A DNA stretch of 64,000 nt from Chaunax sp. Z400. Lineage: Eukaryota; Chordata; Actinopteri; Lophiiformes; Chaunacidae. A program made the translations under genes and the position numbers. Of the stretch, positions 26,413 to 39,000 are shown in pieces. Below the pieces are notes generated by a model, which had not been told where the DNA came from, ran no database searches, and saw nothing but the letters and a program-made list of their open reading frames with translations. Within the stretch, counting starts at the first letter, position 1, and each line of letters opens with the position of its first letter. The DNA is taken from NCBI GenBank assembly GCA_037577475.1, contig CM075192.1:13921908-13985907 (forward strand), read 5' to 3'.

Positions 26413-27117
26413 AATATGTGCATCTGGGTATGGGGTCTCATGTGTGCACATGACTGTGGATGCTTGCAAATGTCCCATCCCTTGCGGGTGATGTGAGGGT
26501 TGTTTCCAGATGGCTGCAAGTGAAACTCAGTCTTAATCGTGGTCCGCACCTGTCCTCTCAGGCGTAATGACAGCATCCCACTTCTCTCTCTCCCACTTGA
26601 TGTCTCCTTCCGCTACCTTCCACACCTCTGTCTTCTGTCACTCCCCATGTTTTCTTTTTCCCCACTGGTTTTCTGGCTCACACCTTACACTTATCTGCCC
26701 CACAGATGGTTCTCCTCTACAAGCATAGCAGACTATAACTATCCATCACCTTATTTGGCACCTATACTGGCATTAAAATGCATTATTTTGGAGTTCCTTT
26801 CTTTAGCATCCTAAATATATGAATGAAAATATCCCAGGTAGGTGTTGCTGTTAACAACAGTACACCTCCAGAGAGGTGTTCTCAGATACAGAAAGTGTGA
26901 AATGAGCACAGTCTCAATGTGATCCCAAAGAGAAGTCGAATTACCTGTGAAAACAGATCAACAGAAAACATCAAAAAGTTGTTTTAACTATTAATGACTC
27001 CATGAAACAAATTAAAAATACATCCGGTGAATCGTTTACAGCCATTTTTTTTAAACTCTTTCCTTTTCCTATACTACTATATGACTCACTCACCATTTTC
27101 GCATTCACAACTCCCCT
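26413..27117. other. Non-coding stretch, nothing recognised
   Basis: A C/T-rich part at about 26575-26680 gives a 91-codon frame with no family features. Nothing else was recognised. Confidence 0.5.
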
Positions 27118-27161
27118 TTTTCCTTTCTCACATATCTAGTGAGATATGTGAGAAAGAAAAA
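27118..27161. repeat. Near-perfect hairpin, 20-bp arms, 4-nt loop
   Basis: The left arm 'ttttcctttctcacatatct' and the right arm 'agatatgtgagaaagaaaaa' are reverse complements at 19 of 20 positions, separated by 'agtg'. Arms this well matched with so short a loop suggest a local template-switch or fold-back duplication rather than a transposon. Confidence 0.9.
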
Positions 27162-27225
27162 CAAATACCCTGGAAGTATCAATAATAAGCTTGATTTATG
27201 CCCCATGAAACACAGAAAGGCTTTT

Positions 27226-27425
27226 ACACTGTAAAACCTGGTGAGTCCCCTCAACTCAGTTTGAGGAAATCGATTAAATCATTTATATCTTATCATTTAT
27301 TATTTAATCACATAATTTAAACATAAGAAAATATTTGTTTTGAGTAGAAGTAACTCAAGTGTTTATTGTTAATGTAACTTGGTTAAATAAAATCCAAACA
27401 GTTACCTTAAAATTTAAAATTTTTT
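27226..27425. mobile_element. MITE-like short element starting CACTGTAAAA
   Basis: Starts with 'cactgtaaaacc' and continues with 'cctcaactcagtttgaggaaa', then AAGTAACT-type words and 'gtaacttggttaaataaaa', ending near 'aaattttttgttttt'. This order matches my memory of a short non-autonomous element common in fish whose other end normally reads TTTTACAGTG. Here the right end is degraded and runs into the next repeat fragment. There is no coding capacity, and the class cannot be fixed from the sequence. Confidence 0.5.
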
Positions 27426-27431
27426 GTTTTT

Positions 27432-27486
27432 GGAGAGTATTCGGAGTGAACCCACATAGACATAGGGAGAACATGCTAACTCCGCG
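27432..27486 (-). repeat. Internal fragment of the GGCGGCACGGTGG dispersed repeat
   Basis: On the minus strand this reads 'ggagttagcatgttctccct' and then 'atgtctatgtgggttcactc', a segment of the same fish repeat present at 32274, 41408 and 53180-54447. The copy at 53.8 kb carries the matching words 'tgtgtggagggtgcatgttc'. Only about 55 bp remain. Confidence 0.7.
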
Positions 27487-27746
27487 TTTTATTCACTGAA
27501 ATAAAAAATCATACTTTTCTACGTTTTGGGGGAACAAAGAACTACTTGGCGTGTTTATAAAAATTATGTTTTATGAGCTGAAACAAAAGCAAAATAGAAA
27601 AAAAACAGCAGGCATTACATTTTTAAAATTTTATAAAGTCGCTTACTGACATTTTTTAACTGCATGATCTCTGTTGTCAGACAAGAAATTAAAATAATTT
27701 AATGTTCCTACTGATAAAAGCAGCACCTTTTCAGTTTGTAAAGTCT
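27487..27746. other. Short non-coding spacer
   Basis: AT-rich spacer between the repeat fragment and the tetranucleotide array. Nothing else is seen. Confidence 0.5.
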
Positions 27747-27760
27747 CTATCTATTTATCC

Positions 27761-27807
<47 letters not shown>
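27747..27807. repeat. (TATC)n microsatellite
   Basis: About twelve uninterrupted CTAT units preceded by three imperfect ones. Confidence 0.97.
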
Positions 27808-30800
27808 ATTGTTGGTATTTGAGCTTGCTTGAAAGATGGTTATTAGAAGTTACCGTCTTACTGTGTAGTCAATAAAATGCTCCATTTTACCATTTATTAA
27901 TGGCATATGCTCTACATATATAAAAAATGGTTCGATAAACACGACACTGCCATCTGACAAACAGTCTGTCTGAATAATGTCTTGACTAGTTCAGCATAAA
28001 AAGGATTTTAACGACTGTTTCCTGTGACCATGTGCATTTATCCACAGTCATTTCTGCCCCATTTATTTTAACAATAAGGTTTTAATTATAATCTAAGGCA
28101 ATCCTTTCTTCCCACATGTAACCATATCATCTGACTGTGGATGTGGGCTGAGCACCAATTACCCTGACAGCTATAAATAGACAGATTCAAATGTATGGTA
28201 AACCGATTTTGACATGTCTTTGAGCTGTGGTGGGAATAAACGTGGTTAATACCGTGACGATAAGTGATTCCTCTTTAAATGGAATTTAAATCAGCTGCTG
28301 CACATAGTTGATCTGCTCAGGAGAAAAGAGCAGGTTTGCAGCTAAATGATACCTCAGCTCCAGGTGTCTGGGGACTGGCTGTAAGCGTTTTTCACTAGCC
28401 CCCACTGGGGCACTGCATGCATTACTGAGCATTAGCGTGACCTTTATGTTCATTGTGAGAGGGACCTAACTAGTGCTTTACATCAAGAGAATTACATTCT
28501 TGTCTATACATCCCCAAATGACTCCTTTCTGTGTTGCTGCTGCATTTCTTACAGGTCAGAAAGTGAAGAAAAGTTCTTTCGAAAGCTCCCACTAATGAAC
28601 GGTATTCACACCCTTCTGCTTGAAGCTGTATCTGGCCATAACAATGTGACTGGCCTTCACCTTGTGTGAGCAAGCTGTGTTTTTACAGTGTTAATGAGCC
28701 AAGAATGAAATGCCATCTGTAAAGTAGCTTTTAGTGTGGGTGCGAAGCTCCAATCCAGCAAGTCTGCACTAGCGAGTATACAGTAAATGTCATCTGTTGA
28801 CTGTACACACAGACCGAGATAGACTAAATAAAACCGATGTCAGACCAGACAGGGGTTGGTATAACATAGCCTGTGACATAGAAATAAATAGGGCCTGTCT
28901 GTGGATGGAATGCTGTGTTCCTCCAAGGATCTGGAGTGCAGGGAGAGCCATATCCAAAGAACGATGCCATGTAGGGTGGATTACAATTGGCAGGTAGGGA
29001 AAGAGGCAAGATTGAAGCCAAGGCCACAATGAGTCACAGAATACCGAAACAGCAGAGGCTGATATGACCTGTCTGGTATTCAAACCACACACCGATATTG
29101 CTGAGACTCGTATGAAGGGATTTCCAGACATAATCTGCCCTGCCGTCTGGAGTGCTTCAGCGCTAGTCACATTTTCACCGGGGTACAGAAACATACGTAT
29201 GCTCATGCTCATGCTGTTGTCATTAGTCTTCCAACATTTGGTTTCAACATCTCTTGTCGGTGTTGTTTTGCCAGTGTCACCCTTCATAGCTGTCTCCTCA
29301 CCTGGGACGTGTCCATCTCGACAATCCCCACCATCCATCTCGGCCTCCGTCTGGGAGCCAGCAGGGATGAGCTGACTGTCAGCAGAGGACTTGCTACAGG
29401 GATTCATAACCTCTTCAATGCCCTCTCAATTTCCCCCTCACTGTCCTCTTCCAGACAGGCTCTCTAAAGTTTCTGTCAGAGTTCCATGGCCAAAGCTCAG
29501 TCAGACTTAAAATGCCATCCATGAGGAGGTTTTAGGTCTCTCGGCTCACTTGACACACACAGAGAAAAAGACAGAAAGACACAGAGACAGTTCATCTTGA
29601 TAGATAACTCCTGAGAGACAGAGCGACCGCATAGGGACTCTCTGACAGCAGAGATATACATTCGCTGAGGATTGAAAGTGGTGGTGACTGAAGGAAGGGC
29701 ATTGTAGAGGTGCAGCAAGCAGCAAGAAGGCAGCCATGACGGGGGATAAGAGGTATGACAGAGATGAATAGAGACAATGCTAGTAAACAGACAGGGGCAG
29801 ATGAACGGATGATGATAGATGATAGACAGCAAGATACAAGAGAGAGACTGTTCTAGCCTGCGTATGCCTTGTCTGAGTGGGTTAATGTAAGCTGCACACC
29901 AGCACCTGAATAATACACCAGCCTTTGAATTAAAATGGATAAACATATAAAAGATTCATCAACCTGTCATGAAAGAAGGCAATGGTGTGTGTGAGAGAAT
30001 GAGTATATCTGTGAGTGCAACCTTGCACGGTGACCGCAATGTGTATCCTTTGGTGGTAAATATTACAGAAAATACAATGTGGATATCACAGTTTGAGATA
30101 TAGGCCCGAGTCAGCTTTTGAGGCTACCGATAAACAGCAAATGAAACATAACACTGACTAATGTTAGAGCTGTCAATGGTGAGTCATGGGGCCTCGGCAC
30201 AGACTGTCAAAAACAATTCACAGCATCAAAGGAAAAGCTCAGTCAAGGCATTATTTCACTGGTGAACACGAACCACATCCATGCTTTGTCATCAACCCAG
30301 ACAGAATGCAGACTCATTAAAAATACAAAGGTGAAAACACACATATTCACACAAACACACACACACACACAGACACCTTAACTATTTTACGTGAAAATGG
30401 TGCTCGGTCTTGCGGCTTTAAAAGCTTCATTGCTCTCACAGTTCAATTAGTGGAGCCACATCCATCTCTCGTTCAACTCCCAGTAGACACGTCAATCACA
30501 GTGCCAGGACCTGTCACTGCCCCGCTCTTAGCCTGACAGCCAAGTGCACATTATACACACATCAAAAGTGTAAGTCAGACACACACATACATACAGTATG
30601 TGTGTGTTAAACACCACAAACACAAAACATCGACCCAATTCATTGTGAGTGGAATAATCCATTGTGATTCGGTAACAAAGACCACGTCATATACAGTATG
30701 TTACGGTGTGTTATATTAGCTTATGAGCTTACAGCGAGCAGCATCTTAGAGTGGCTTTAAGGAATGGAGAGAAGGCACATTTTCACTTTGGCTTTTTGTA

Positions 30801-32169
30801 CGCATTAATTTTACCCTCCAGTCAAGAATGTCTTGTTTCTTCAGTAGAATGTTTGAGCTTGTGAGGCGGGCCTACAAACATTGTTTGTGACATCAAAATT
30901 AGTTGAAGCCAATTCCTGGTCCAGCATTCAACTTAACATAATTGTGATGAGGAATCTGAAGCCTTTAGTGCATATTCACTGAGATTTGCTTTACAGTGTC
31001 GTAGGTGTCATTTTAAAGATTTCAATCAGGTAATTATATTTTGTTCCCTGCAAAAACCATGACAGACACACAAGACATAGCAAGCGTTAGAGGTACAGGT
31101 ACTTGTGGGTATTGTTTCTGCAGGGCCAGGCTAGGAGTTTCCTTCTTTCATCTAGTCTTTATGCTAAGTAAAACTACTGCTGGGCTTCTTTTTTTTTTTT
31201 TTTTTTTGTATGTGACTGATATGAGAGTTATTTTTATTATTCTCCCCCAGCTCTGTTAAAAAAGAAAGAAAATTGAATTTTGTCCTGAAAATGTTAGAAG
31301 TGTCACTCTAAAGGGATTAAATTTCAAAGCTTTCAAGCTCACAAGTTTTTCTGAGTCTTTGTACAAATTCATATTATCCCAATGTACAGGGCAAACCATA
31401 AATGAAAACGATGAAGAGCCTGGAGAGTGAATTTCCCTGTATTTCTTTCCTCACATCACCCTCTTTCAGCACCAGTGATGACACAGAAATCAAATATCTG
31501 CGGGTGAAACTGGTGAGGTCAGGGGACACATTTGAGTGAAAATAAACTGGATGGTGGCTGTAAATGTTATTGTCCCATAATCAGAGCGACAGCTCTCGTA
31601 CCTGTCACACATGGAGGAGTTGTCTCTGGTGACATAAATAGGTGGAACGAGCAGGAATGAGCAGCTCCTATCAGTGGATGACAAAACTGTTACTGAGCCC
31701 TCTCTCATCTATTTAAGGAAGTACCAGTTGAGCCCATGAGCTGTAATTTAGCAAGACTAATGCATCTGCAGTTTCATGCTGACTTTGCTGTATTTTGAGG
31801 ACAATGGAGGCAGCAGTAAGAAATTAAACTCCTGCGTCATCATGGACTCGAATGGGTTTGTGGCTTTAGCTCGAAGCTATACAGGAGGACTATGTTTAAC
31901 AATGCTGCACAAGCCTTCTGCTTTTTTATTTTTCCAGAGAAAGGAATTGCCAGAAAATCAATCAAGGACAACATGACTACACATAAATATTTACACTGAG
32001 CAGCAATCTCCCTACATAAACAACATTTAAAGCCCCTGGGGCAGAAGGCAGACATTACTTATGCCTAAATTAGCTTTCCAATTTTGCAGAGAACAATATT
32101 TTTCTGTATATGCTTGTCTGTGCTATCTTTTTGGTTACTTCATCTAATTGACACTTCTGCTGGTATGAT
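27808..32169. other. Non-coding stretch, no gene accepted; T19 at 31189
   Basis: Contains an uninterrupted run of nineteen T at 31189-31207, a short (AC)n at about 30355-30371, and a short palindromic 'acatacagtatgt' near 30590. The window's longest open frame lies at 28790-29407 on the minus strand (205 codons), in a locally less AT-rich part. It has no domain, signal peptide or membrane segment that I recognise, and overlapping frames on both strands are almost as open, so I do not call it a gene. A 149-codon minus-strand frame at 29497-29946 looks equally random. Confidence 0.5.
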
Positions 32170-32194
32170 GAGAGAGAGAGAGAGAGAGAGAGAG
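32170..32194. repeat. (GA)n microsatellite
   Basis: Twelve GA units without interruption. Confidence 0.95.
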
Positions 32195-32273
32195 TAGAGA
32201 GACCTTAAAGACTCCCTTTATATTATATCCCTTGATATTTTTTAATAAGCAATTAATGAGCAAGTTGTCTCAA

Positions 32274-32415
32274 ATTGTGATGAACTGGAGACTTGTCTGT
32301 GGTGTGCCCCGCCTCTCGCCCAGTGTCAGCTGAGTTTGGCTCCAGCCCCCACCACGACCCTGCATAAGCGAATACAGATAATAAATGGTTGGATGGATGG
32401 ATGGATGGATGGATG
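32274..32415 (+). mobile_element. 3' end of the GGCGGCACGGTGG dispersed repeat with (GGAT)n tail
   Basis: Reads in order 'gtgatgaactggagacttg', 'gtgccccgcctctcgccc', 'gtgtcagctgagtttggctc' and 'cagcccccaccacgaccctg', then 'ataagcgaatacagataat', and ends in a (GGAT)n tract at 32390-32415. This is the 3' third of an abundant fish repeat that ends in a variable tetranucleotide tail. The 5' part of this copy is absent, so it is 5'-truncated. The frame that begins in the tail (Met-Asp-Gly-Trp repeat) is an artefact. Its transposition class is not settled from the sequence: a 5'-truncated copy with a simple-repeat tail would fit retrotransposition. Confidence 0.75.
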
Positions 32416-35400
32416 TCTTTAGATTGGACTGTGAAAATGGTCAATTATTATTGTGGTTTTGCAGTCAGTTTTTTTAAAGACCTCTATCCTCAAAGGACTC
32501 ACCGAAAGACATGCATCAGACAGAGGAAGGTAAAAAAACATGAAAAATACTCATTAAAGATACATCAGGAAAAAACACATTCATCAGTAGGCACAAGGCT
32601 TTCACACTGCAGCACAGAGCAACATTTTGTGCATTTTAGTGGCTTAAGCGGCACAAAAAATATTCACATCTCTTCGGACAACCTTTCCAGCCCTGCAATT
32701 AACTTTCCAACTCTATTCTCCTCTCCTTATTCTGCAGCCATTCGTTTAACATTTACAGTCATTGCGCCTCTTGGTGAGAGGTTTAAAGGGATTTTCTCTC
32801 TGCCTTGGGGGCTACCTGGTGCCCCACAGGAGCACCTCGTTTCTTACCCGCTTCTACTTTTGCTGCACCACCATGCAACATGCTGAAAGATTGATTAACA
32901 ATAAGCCAAGACGACAAACCACCTGTTCACACAGTACAAGAATACTATGCACAGCTCCCTATTAAAACAGGTTCATTACAAGAGCAGACTGTGACACATG
33001 TACAAAGACACACAAACCATGATCTAAGACAGGAGAGAGCTTGGAGCATCACTTATCTCAGACAAGTCAGCCACCCTCAGAATTTCAAATTTCCTGGAAA
33101 ATACTGCGCCATCAATTCCAATGACATTCTTTTTTTATAAAATGTAATCTGAATGCTTGCATGAATGAGTATCCTGCTGCTTGGCAGCTAACATAGATTG
33201 CAGTTAAGCATTTTTGCTATCAAACAGAGTCCATAACATGCATAAAAGATGGCATTATAAAAAATGAGAAAAGTTAACAGTGAAAACTGAGTCTTCTGAG
33301 ATGAATAGACAGAAAAGTATGCAGTTATTCTTCCCACAACGATCTCTGCGAGGTTGTAGTAATTTGCATAGAGTCTGTTGCGGTGGTCAGAAGTGGAAAT
33401 ATTGAACGCCATTATGGAGCTAAAGAAGAACCCTTGGAGCAAACTTACCCACATAAGTCAGAGGTAAGGAAATGAAAATAAATTAGCTCAAACCCCAGCA
33501 GCTTAAAATAACAAGGTAAACACAGCTCTGTGTGTGATTTGTTAGCAGCTGCCCAGTCTTTCCAGGGCAAGTTGAACATTTTAAAAAGTGGATCTCCAAG
33601 AGGACTGTACAGATTTTCCCATAATGAAACACACTCATTGTAAAAGAGTTCTTTCCTCTCCTGTTGAATTCATACAAAAAAATGAGCTCATACAAATTGG
33701 AAACTTCTGCTTCTTGTCTTGACAACTTCAGCCTTGGAGAGCAGCTCCTTCTTTTCATTCAGAATCCCTCTCTGGTCAGAAATATCACCACATTTTCACA
33801 GGAAGCTTAACAGATCTACTAGTGGGCAGATACTGGATCTCTATAGATGGAACATATTGATCTGCAAGCAAATATGGCACTGAGAGAGTAGGGTGGATTT
33901 TTTCCACACTGAATTTTAGAAGGACAGACAATGCATGTGAATGAGCAGATGAATGTGAATTTGGGTTTTGGTGATTTCTGTTTCAAGCTGAGAACTTTGT
34001 GCTTCCATCTCTAAGTAACTGTTAAGCTCAGTTCAGCTTGAAAGAGACTTTATTTAATTTATGGACTGAAAGGAATTTATTTAAATGCAAAATTTAGAGA
34101 TGACGAGTTTATTGCACTTTGTTTTCCATATTTGTATTTTATAGGTGGCGTATTTTTGCCTGTTTAAGTTTATTAATCATTTTGTATGTTTACAATAGCA
34201 GGACAGAAGAAGTGTTCAAAAACAGACACACTTGTTAAATATCTGTTATGGCAAAAACATGTTACTGCAAAACTGTTCATATTTTATACTTTGTTCAATA
34301 AAAATGTGAACTAAACTAATTTCTGCACACCGGCACAAAAAAACAAGACAAAAAAAACATGAGCCCATATTTGTAAGCATCTAACTGCAGGGGAGGAGGG
34401 TTGATTTACTGGATCTCTTGCAGTTTTAATTGAAGACCCCTGATATAAGGGAATATAATAGCACAGAAATAGTTTGGCCAAAAAAGAAAATAATCCACCT
34501 TGTATATCCTGATCACAGGACATGAAGTACCATCCACATTTTCAAACTTTTATTTGTGTTTCTATGTAGCTCTACAAGCAGTGAAACCATAAAAGATGCT
34601 TCTCGAATGTTGTTCTAGTTTTTCAAGGTGATGTGACAAACCTGTATTACAACTTCTCACTCTCACTGACCTCAGCTCAAGTATAATTGGACATACCAGG
34701 ACTGTCCATCCAGTCTATTTTGGTGCGAGCCAGTTTAACTCAGTTTCCTCTGCTCACACAGGCTCCTTCCCATTATCTCCTCAAGCTATCTCAACCTTAT
34801 ATCCACAAACAGTGGAGCATTGCAGCAAACAACACCGAGCTGTATTTCAGCACGTCATTTACAAATATTAGCATTAATGCAAAATGTATTAGGCTAGATA
34901 AATTGAGATGAAGGTAGGTGAGTGTTATTCTCACTCCCTGAACTCTTGCCATTTAAGCTATCTCTATGGTGTGCCAGGCTGAGTGGAGAGAACAAGCACC
35001 AAGAATTTTTATGAGTTGGGGTAATTAGGAAATTGGAATCTGGCCTCTGTGGAGTGGAATGCAGAGTGAATAAAATAAACTGTGTCTGAGTGTGTGTGTT
35101 GTGCTGCTGTTTAAGTAGGACAGAAAATATATGTGATGTGCTGAGTTTAAAAACGGAACGTAAGAGGTGACTGTCTGAATGCTTCTGTAAAGGGTAACTT
35201 CAAGTTATGCAACCGATTGTCTCTCAATAAGATGTGTCATTGTGGGACACATCTTCTCACGGAGGCTCCTTTGAATCCAATCCTGACTTGAAGGCATATC
35301 AGAGCGGTTCAGGTCTCACAACCTTATTATCACGGTTAATGTCACAAATCCTTATTGTACTGTAAAACTAATCTTGCAAAATATCTTTTCTTTTTAGCCT

Positions 35401-35761
35401 TTGGAGTTTTAGGATTACATCTCTAATCTGTAATTATCTTAAAGCAGTCACAAGCCCACAAATGCCCTGCTCTCCACCAATGAGTTTTCTAAAGAGACTA
35501 TATCTTTGGGCTCAGTTATATCTCTGATTCAAATCCTGACAAATCAATTTGGAGAAGTGCATCTGGCCATTGCACAAATCCTTAAAACGGAAAAAGCAAG
35601 ACATAGAGTAAGTAGAATAAGGCTTAAAACCTACAGGTGGCTCCGGCATAAATCTTAATACTGGATTTAAGGTCTACTCAAGACCTGTCAAAGGAACAAA
35701 AGTCAAGAGGCGAAGGTCAGATTTTCATACAGAAAACTAGACGGCACACAGCTAGTCTGCC
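32416..35761. other. Non-coding stretch, no gene recognised
   Basis: The 165-codon frame beginning at 32389 starts inside the (GGAT)n tail and shows no domain. The rest is unique-looking sequence with no tandem repeats of note. Confidence 0.55.
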
Positions 35762-36035
35762 CCTTTATCCATATCCACTCCAGGATGTAATGGGTGCTTC
35801 CTTGCTTCATGCCCAACCCTTCTACCAACTTTCATCAAAATGCATCAGGTATGCTTAATAAATAGAGATGGCAAAAGAGAAAAAATGTACGAAAGTTAAA
35901 CCAAATTCCTGACTTGATCTGGATCCTTTCCAAAATTTATTGAGTCATATGCCCACCCATCCTACCAAGTTACATGAAAATTTACTGCTAAGTGCCAAAT
36001 GGACAAACAGTCAAAACGCTGACGAAAGCATTAAG
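35762..36035 (+). repeat. Two diverged copies of the ggatcc/gtttcatg dispersed repeat
   Basis: Two similar tails follow each other in the same direction. The first, about 35762-35880, has 'gatgtaatgggtgcttcctt', 'catgcccaacccttctacca' and 'actttcatcaaaatgcatc'. The second, about 35915-36035, has 'ctggatcctttccaaaattt', 'gcccacccatcctaccaag' and 'ttacatgaaaatttactgc'. Both follow the word order of the copy at 23405. They may be an internal duplication or two insertions. Confidence 0.6.
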
Positions 36036-39000
36036 ACAAAATATATTTGTCATTGACCTTTTTCCATTAATAAGACAAGACGACACCAACATCATTAAAC
36101 ACAAATCATGGCTATATTAACATACAATTTTGGATGAAAAAGACATAGTTTAAAAATAACACTGTGACCAAAATCTCAAATGCGTTTAGTCAACCAAAAA
36201 AGAGGAGACTAAATTTTACAGACTTCTTTTCCACACAATGAGCACAATCACGATTCAGAGGAAATTACATCATCTTTTTTTTAAAAGAAAGCAAGTTCAA
36301 ATTAATAGTCACAACAATACGACTTGGGGGGAAGAATCAAGGCAACATTTGGGGCCATTTTCACTTCAGTGAGATTGAAAAAATAATAGCTTTATCAGAA
36401 GGAAATCATTGTGGCCATAAAATAGCTGGTAAGTATACCAACAACCTAAAGAGACCCATTAAGGCATGCCACAAATAAATTGAAGTGGGTTAAAGGCATC
36501 CTTGCAGGACATGTTGGTTGCTGTTTGCAAACACACCTTTCAGAGGTGCAGTAAGCTAGAAACACAGCTGATTGTTGAGTCTCATTTGCAGGTCGTCAAA
36601 TACAGCGCTCGGGGTTAGTCGCTCATTGTGTCTCACGTTTCTATTTTCAACCTGGGAATGTCAACAAACAATAAACTGTTTTTCTGCAGAACTGCTGATG
36701 CCCACAAACATCCCCAACACAGCGAAATAATAAGATAATAAAGGCAAATGGCTGGGTCCCTGAAGATGCAGATACCTCCATACACTTAAATTGTAAGTGA
36801 TGATAGAGAGGGACTATTAAGCATTTTTATAGGAAATTCCTGCACAGTATACCTTTAATGAAATGTTATGTTTTTTAAGCTGTAAGGAGGTGGTGTTACA
36901 TGATGTAACATCAAATAACACCACCTGGTCATGCCGCAGGCCAGTTGTTGGATCGTGTCAGTTCAACATAAATATGGAAATCCGAACAAGCTCAATGTCT
37001 GACTTCCAGACCAGCCACTTCATTCAATCCATGTTTTTCATCTGATCATGACAAGACAATATCTAAAATGAGATAGATATATAGATAGAGGTATGCTCCA
37101 TAGTCATACCTGTCAGTCTTCTACCTTGTAACCATGAACTTTATTTTGAAACTCCGTCCCAGAAAAGTGTTTCTTCTTTCGTTCATTAAAAGAACTATAC
37201 ACTTATTGATAAAGTTCATCAGATCATTGAAACATATTTAGGAAAAGAGGGCAACATTCCTGAAAACAATCCCTTCTTTCTTATTGTCTAACATTTTAGA
37301 TATGATCATCTTGTACTTTGCACTTGTCTGGAATAGAGTGTGATAGCATATTGCAAAACACTGATGGAATAAAATTGCTCAAATTCATGAATTATGACAC
37401 CCCTGAGATTAGAAGAGAAGTAGCCATCCTTGGAATGTGAAAGGGTGAATGAAAAGAAAAACAACATCTTTTTTTTTTACTCCAGATATGTGCAACTCAT
37501 CCTGCCACTATTTTCTTGCTTCTTTTTCTTTTTCTTTTTCTCATTCTTGTGTTTGCACTTATGAGTTGTGGGGATTGAGGAGAGAGAACAGTGTTATCAA
37601 AAAGCAATCCTGTTTCAGTGGAGTGGGGATCTAGGCCACAGAAAAAATGGGTGGGAGGCAAATACATGTCTGTGAAAGCAGACAAACACTACACCGTCTG
37701 CCTCTATACAGCGTGCAGAGTCTAATGTCTTTTACCTCTAGGGCATTTAGACGGTTACACAAACACTTCACCTCTGCCAGTGATCAAATCAAAGTCTGGT
37801 ATGAGCTAGTAACAGTATCTCTGCCATATTTAATCAAAGTAGGAGCCTTTCCAGCTTTTCATCACAGATTGCAATATCACCTCTGACCATTTGTTTTCCC
37901 CTCTTTGTGTAATTTATGGGGTGACTTTGAGTCACGGATAGACATTCTACAGGTGCAGAGGAAAATTTTTGATTAATAGCCCCTCTAAACTACAATCCAA
38001 TGTCAGTGAGAATGGCGCTTAATATTCCCAGCGGTTCATTACATCTCTGTCAATCTTCATTCTTTTTCCACTCTGAACCTGGCTATCAAGGTCAGCGTTT
38101 GACTCACTGGGTGTGATGCTGCTGGCAGTGCGCAGGTCCGCTGATCACAGCCACCCTGTTCATGAGGCAGAGACTCCCATAGCCAACAAAGATGGCGCTC
38201 ATACTTGCGGTTACTCTAACACTTCATAGCGAAACCCCTGTGAGTAAATATTCTTATTTCAAAGATGATTGACCCACTCTTATATTAGATACATGCATAT
38301 CCCATCAGTTCATTTCAAAACACCAGAGGATAATGTAGCGTTCATTCTAAAACATGACCACCAATTAAAGCTACACAAAATAAAAATCCCTCTATAATGT
38401 AATGCAATACAATGGAAAATACTGGTGCTCAGGTTCAGATGAAGAGGGAAGCTGGCTCAAAGCTATAGTAGCTTTTAGGGTAGCTTTTGTTCACTATTTG
38501 ATGCCCCTTAAAGCCGTTTCCTACCCCACAATATTTGAAAAAGGAAATATTGTTAGTTTTACTCCACAGCTGGTATTTGACTACTTTAATTAGGATTTAC
38601 TTTACAGATTAAGAGATTACAAAAATATACCAGTATAATAAAGCAATTACAATTAGCTCCATCATGACCAGTGGCAACGATAAAAATTCTCTTATGTAAT
38701 AATCCAATAATGTCATGTATAATAGCATAACACTTTACCTGCCTTTATGTTGTATCTCTTTCCTATTTTAAAGCAGGGCTTTTACTGTATAATGTAGTAT
38801 TTTTCTTTTTTTTTCTTTTACAGTATGTATTTGGTTAAAGCTCTGAATGCCTATTCCACTATTCATATGTGTCATATATGTAATCATAGTGGGACAAAAT
38901 AAGCAAAAAAATCATTATCATACTGTACATAAGTGTGTTGTTTTATTGAGGATTATGTGGAGCACTAAACAAAATTGAATCCATTTTTTTTATTGTTAAG

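Noticed and set aside
29497..29946. 149-codon minus-strand frame
   Set aside because: Looks random (Cys-, His- and Ser-rich), with no domain and no upstream gene structure.
32389..32886. 165-codon plus-strand frame
   Set aside because: It starts in the (GGAT)n tail of a repeat, has no domain, and its composition looks random.
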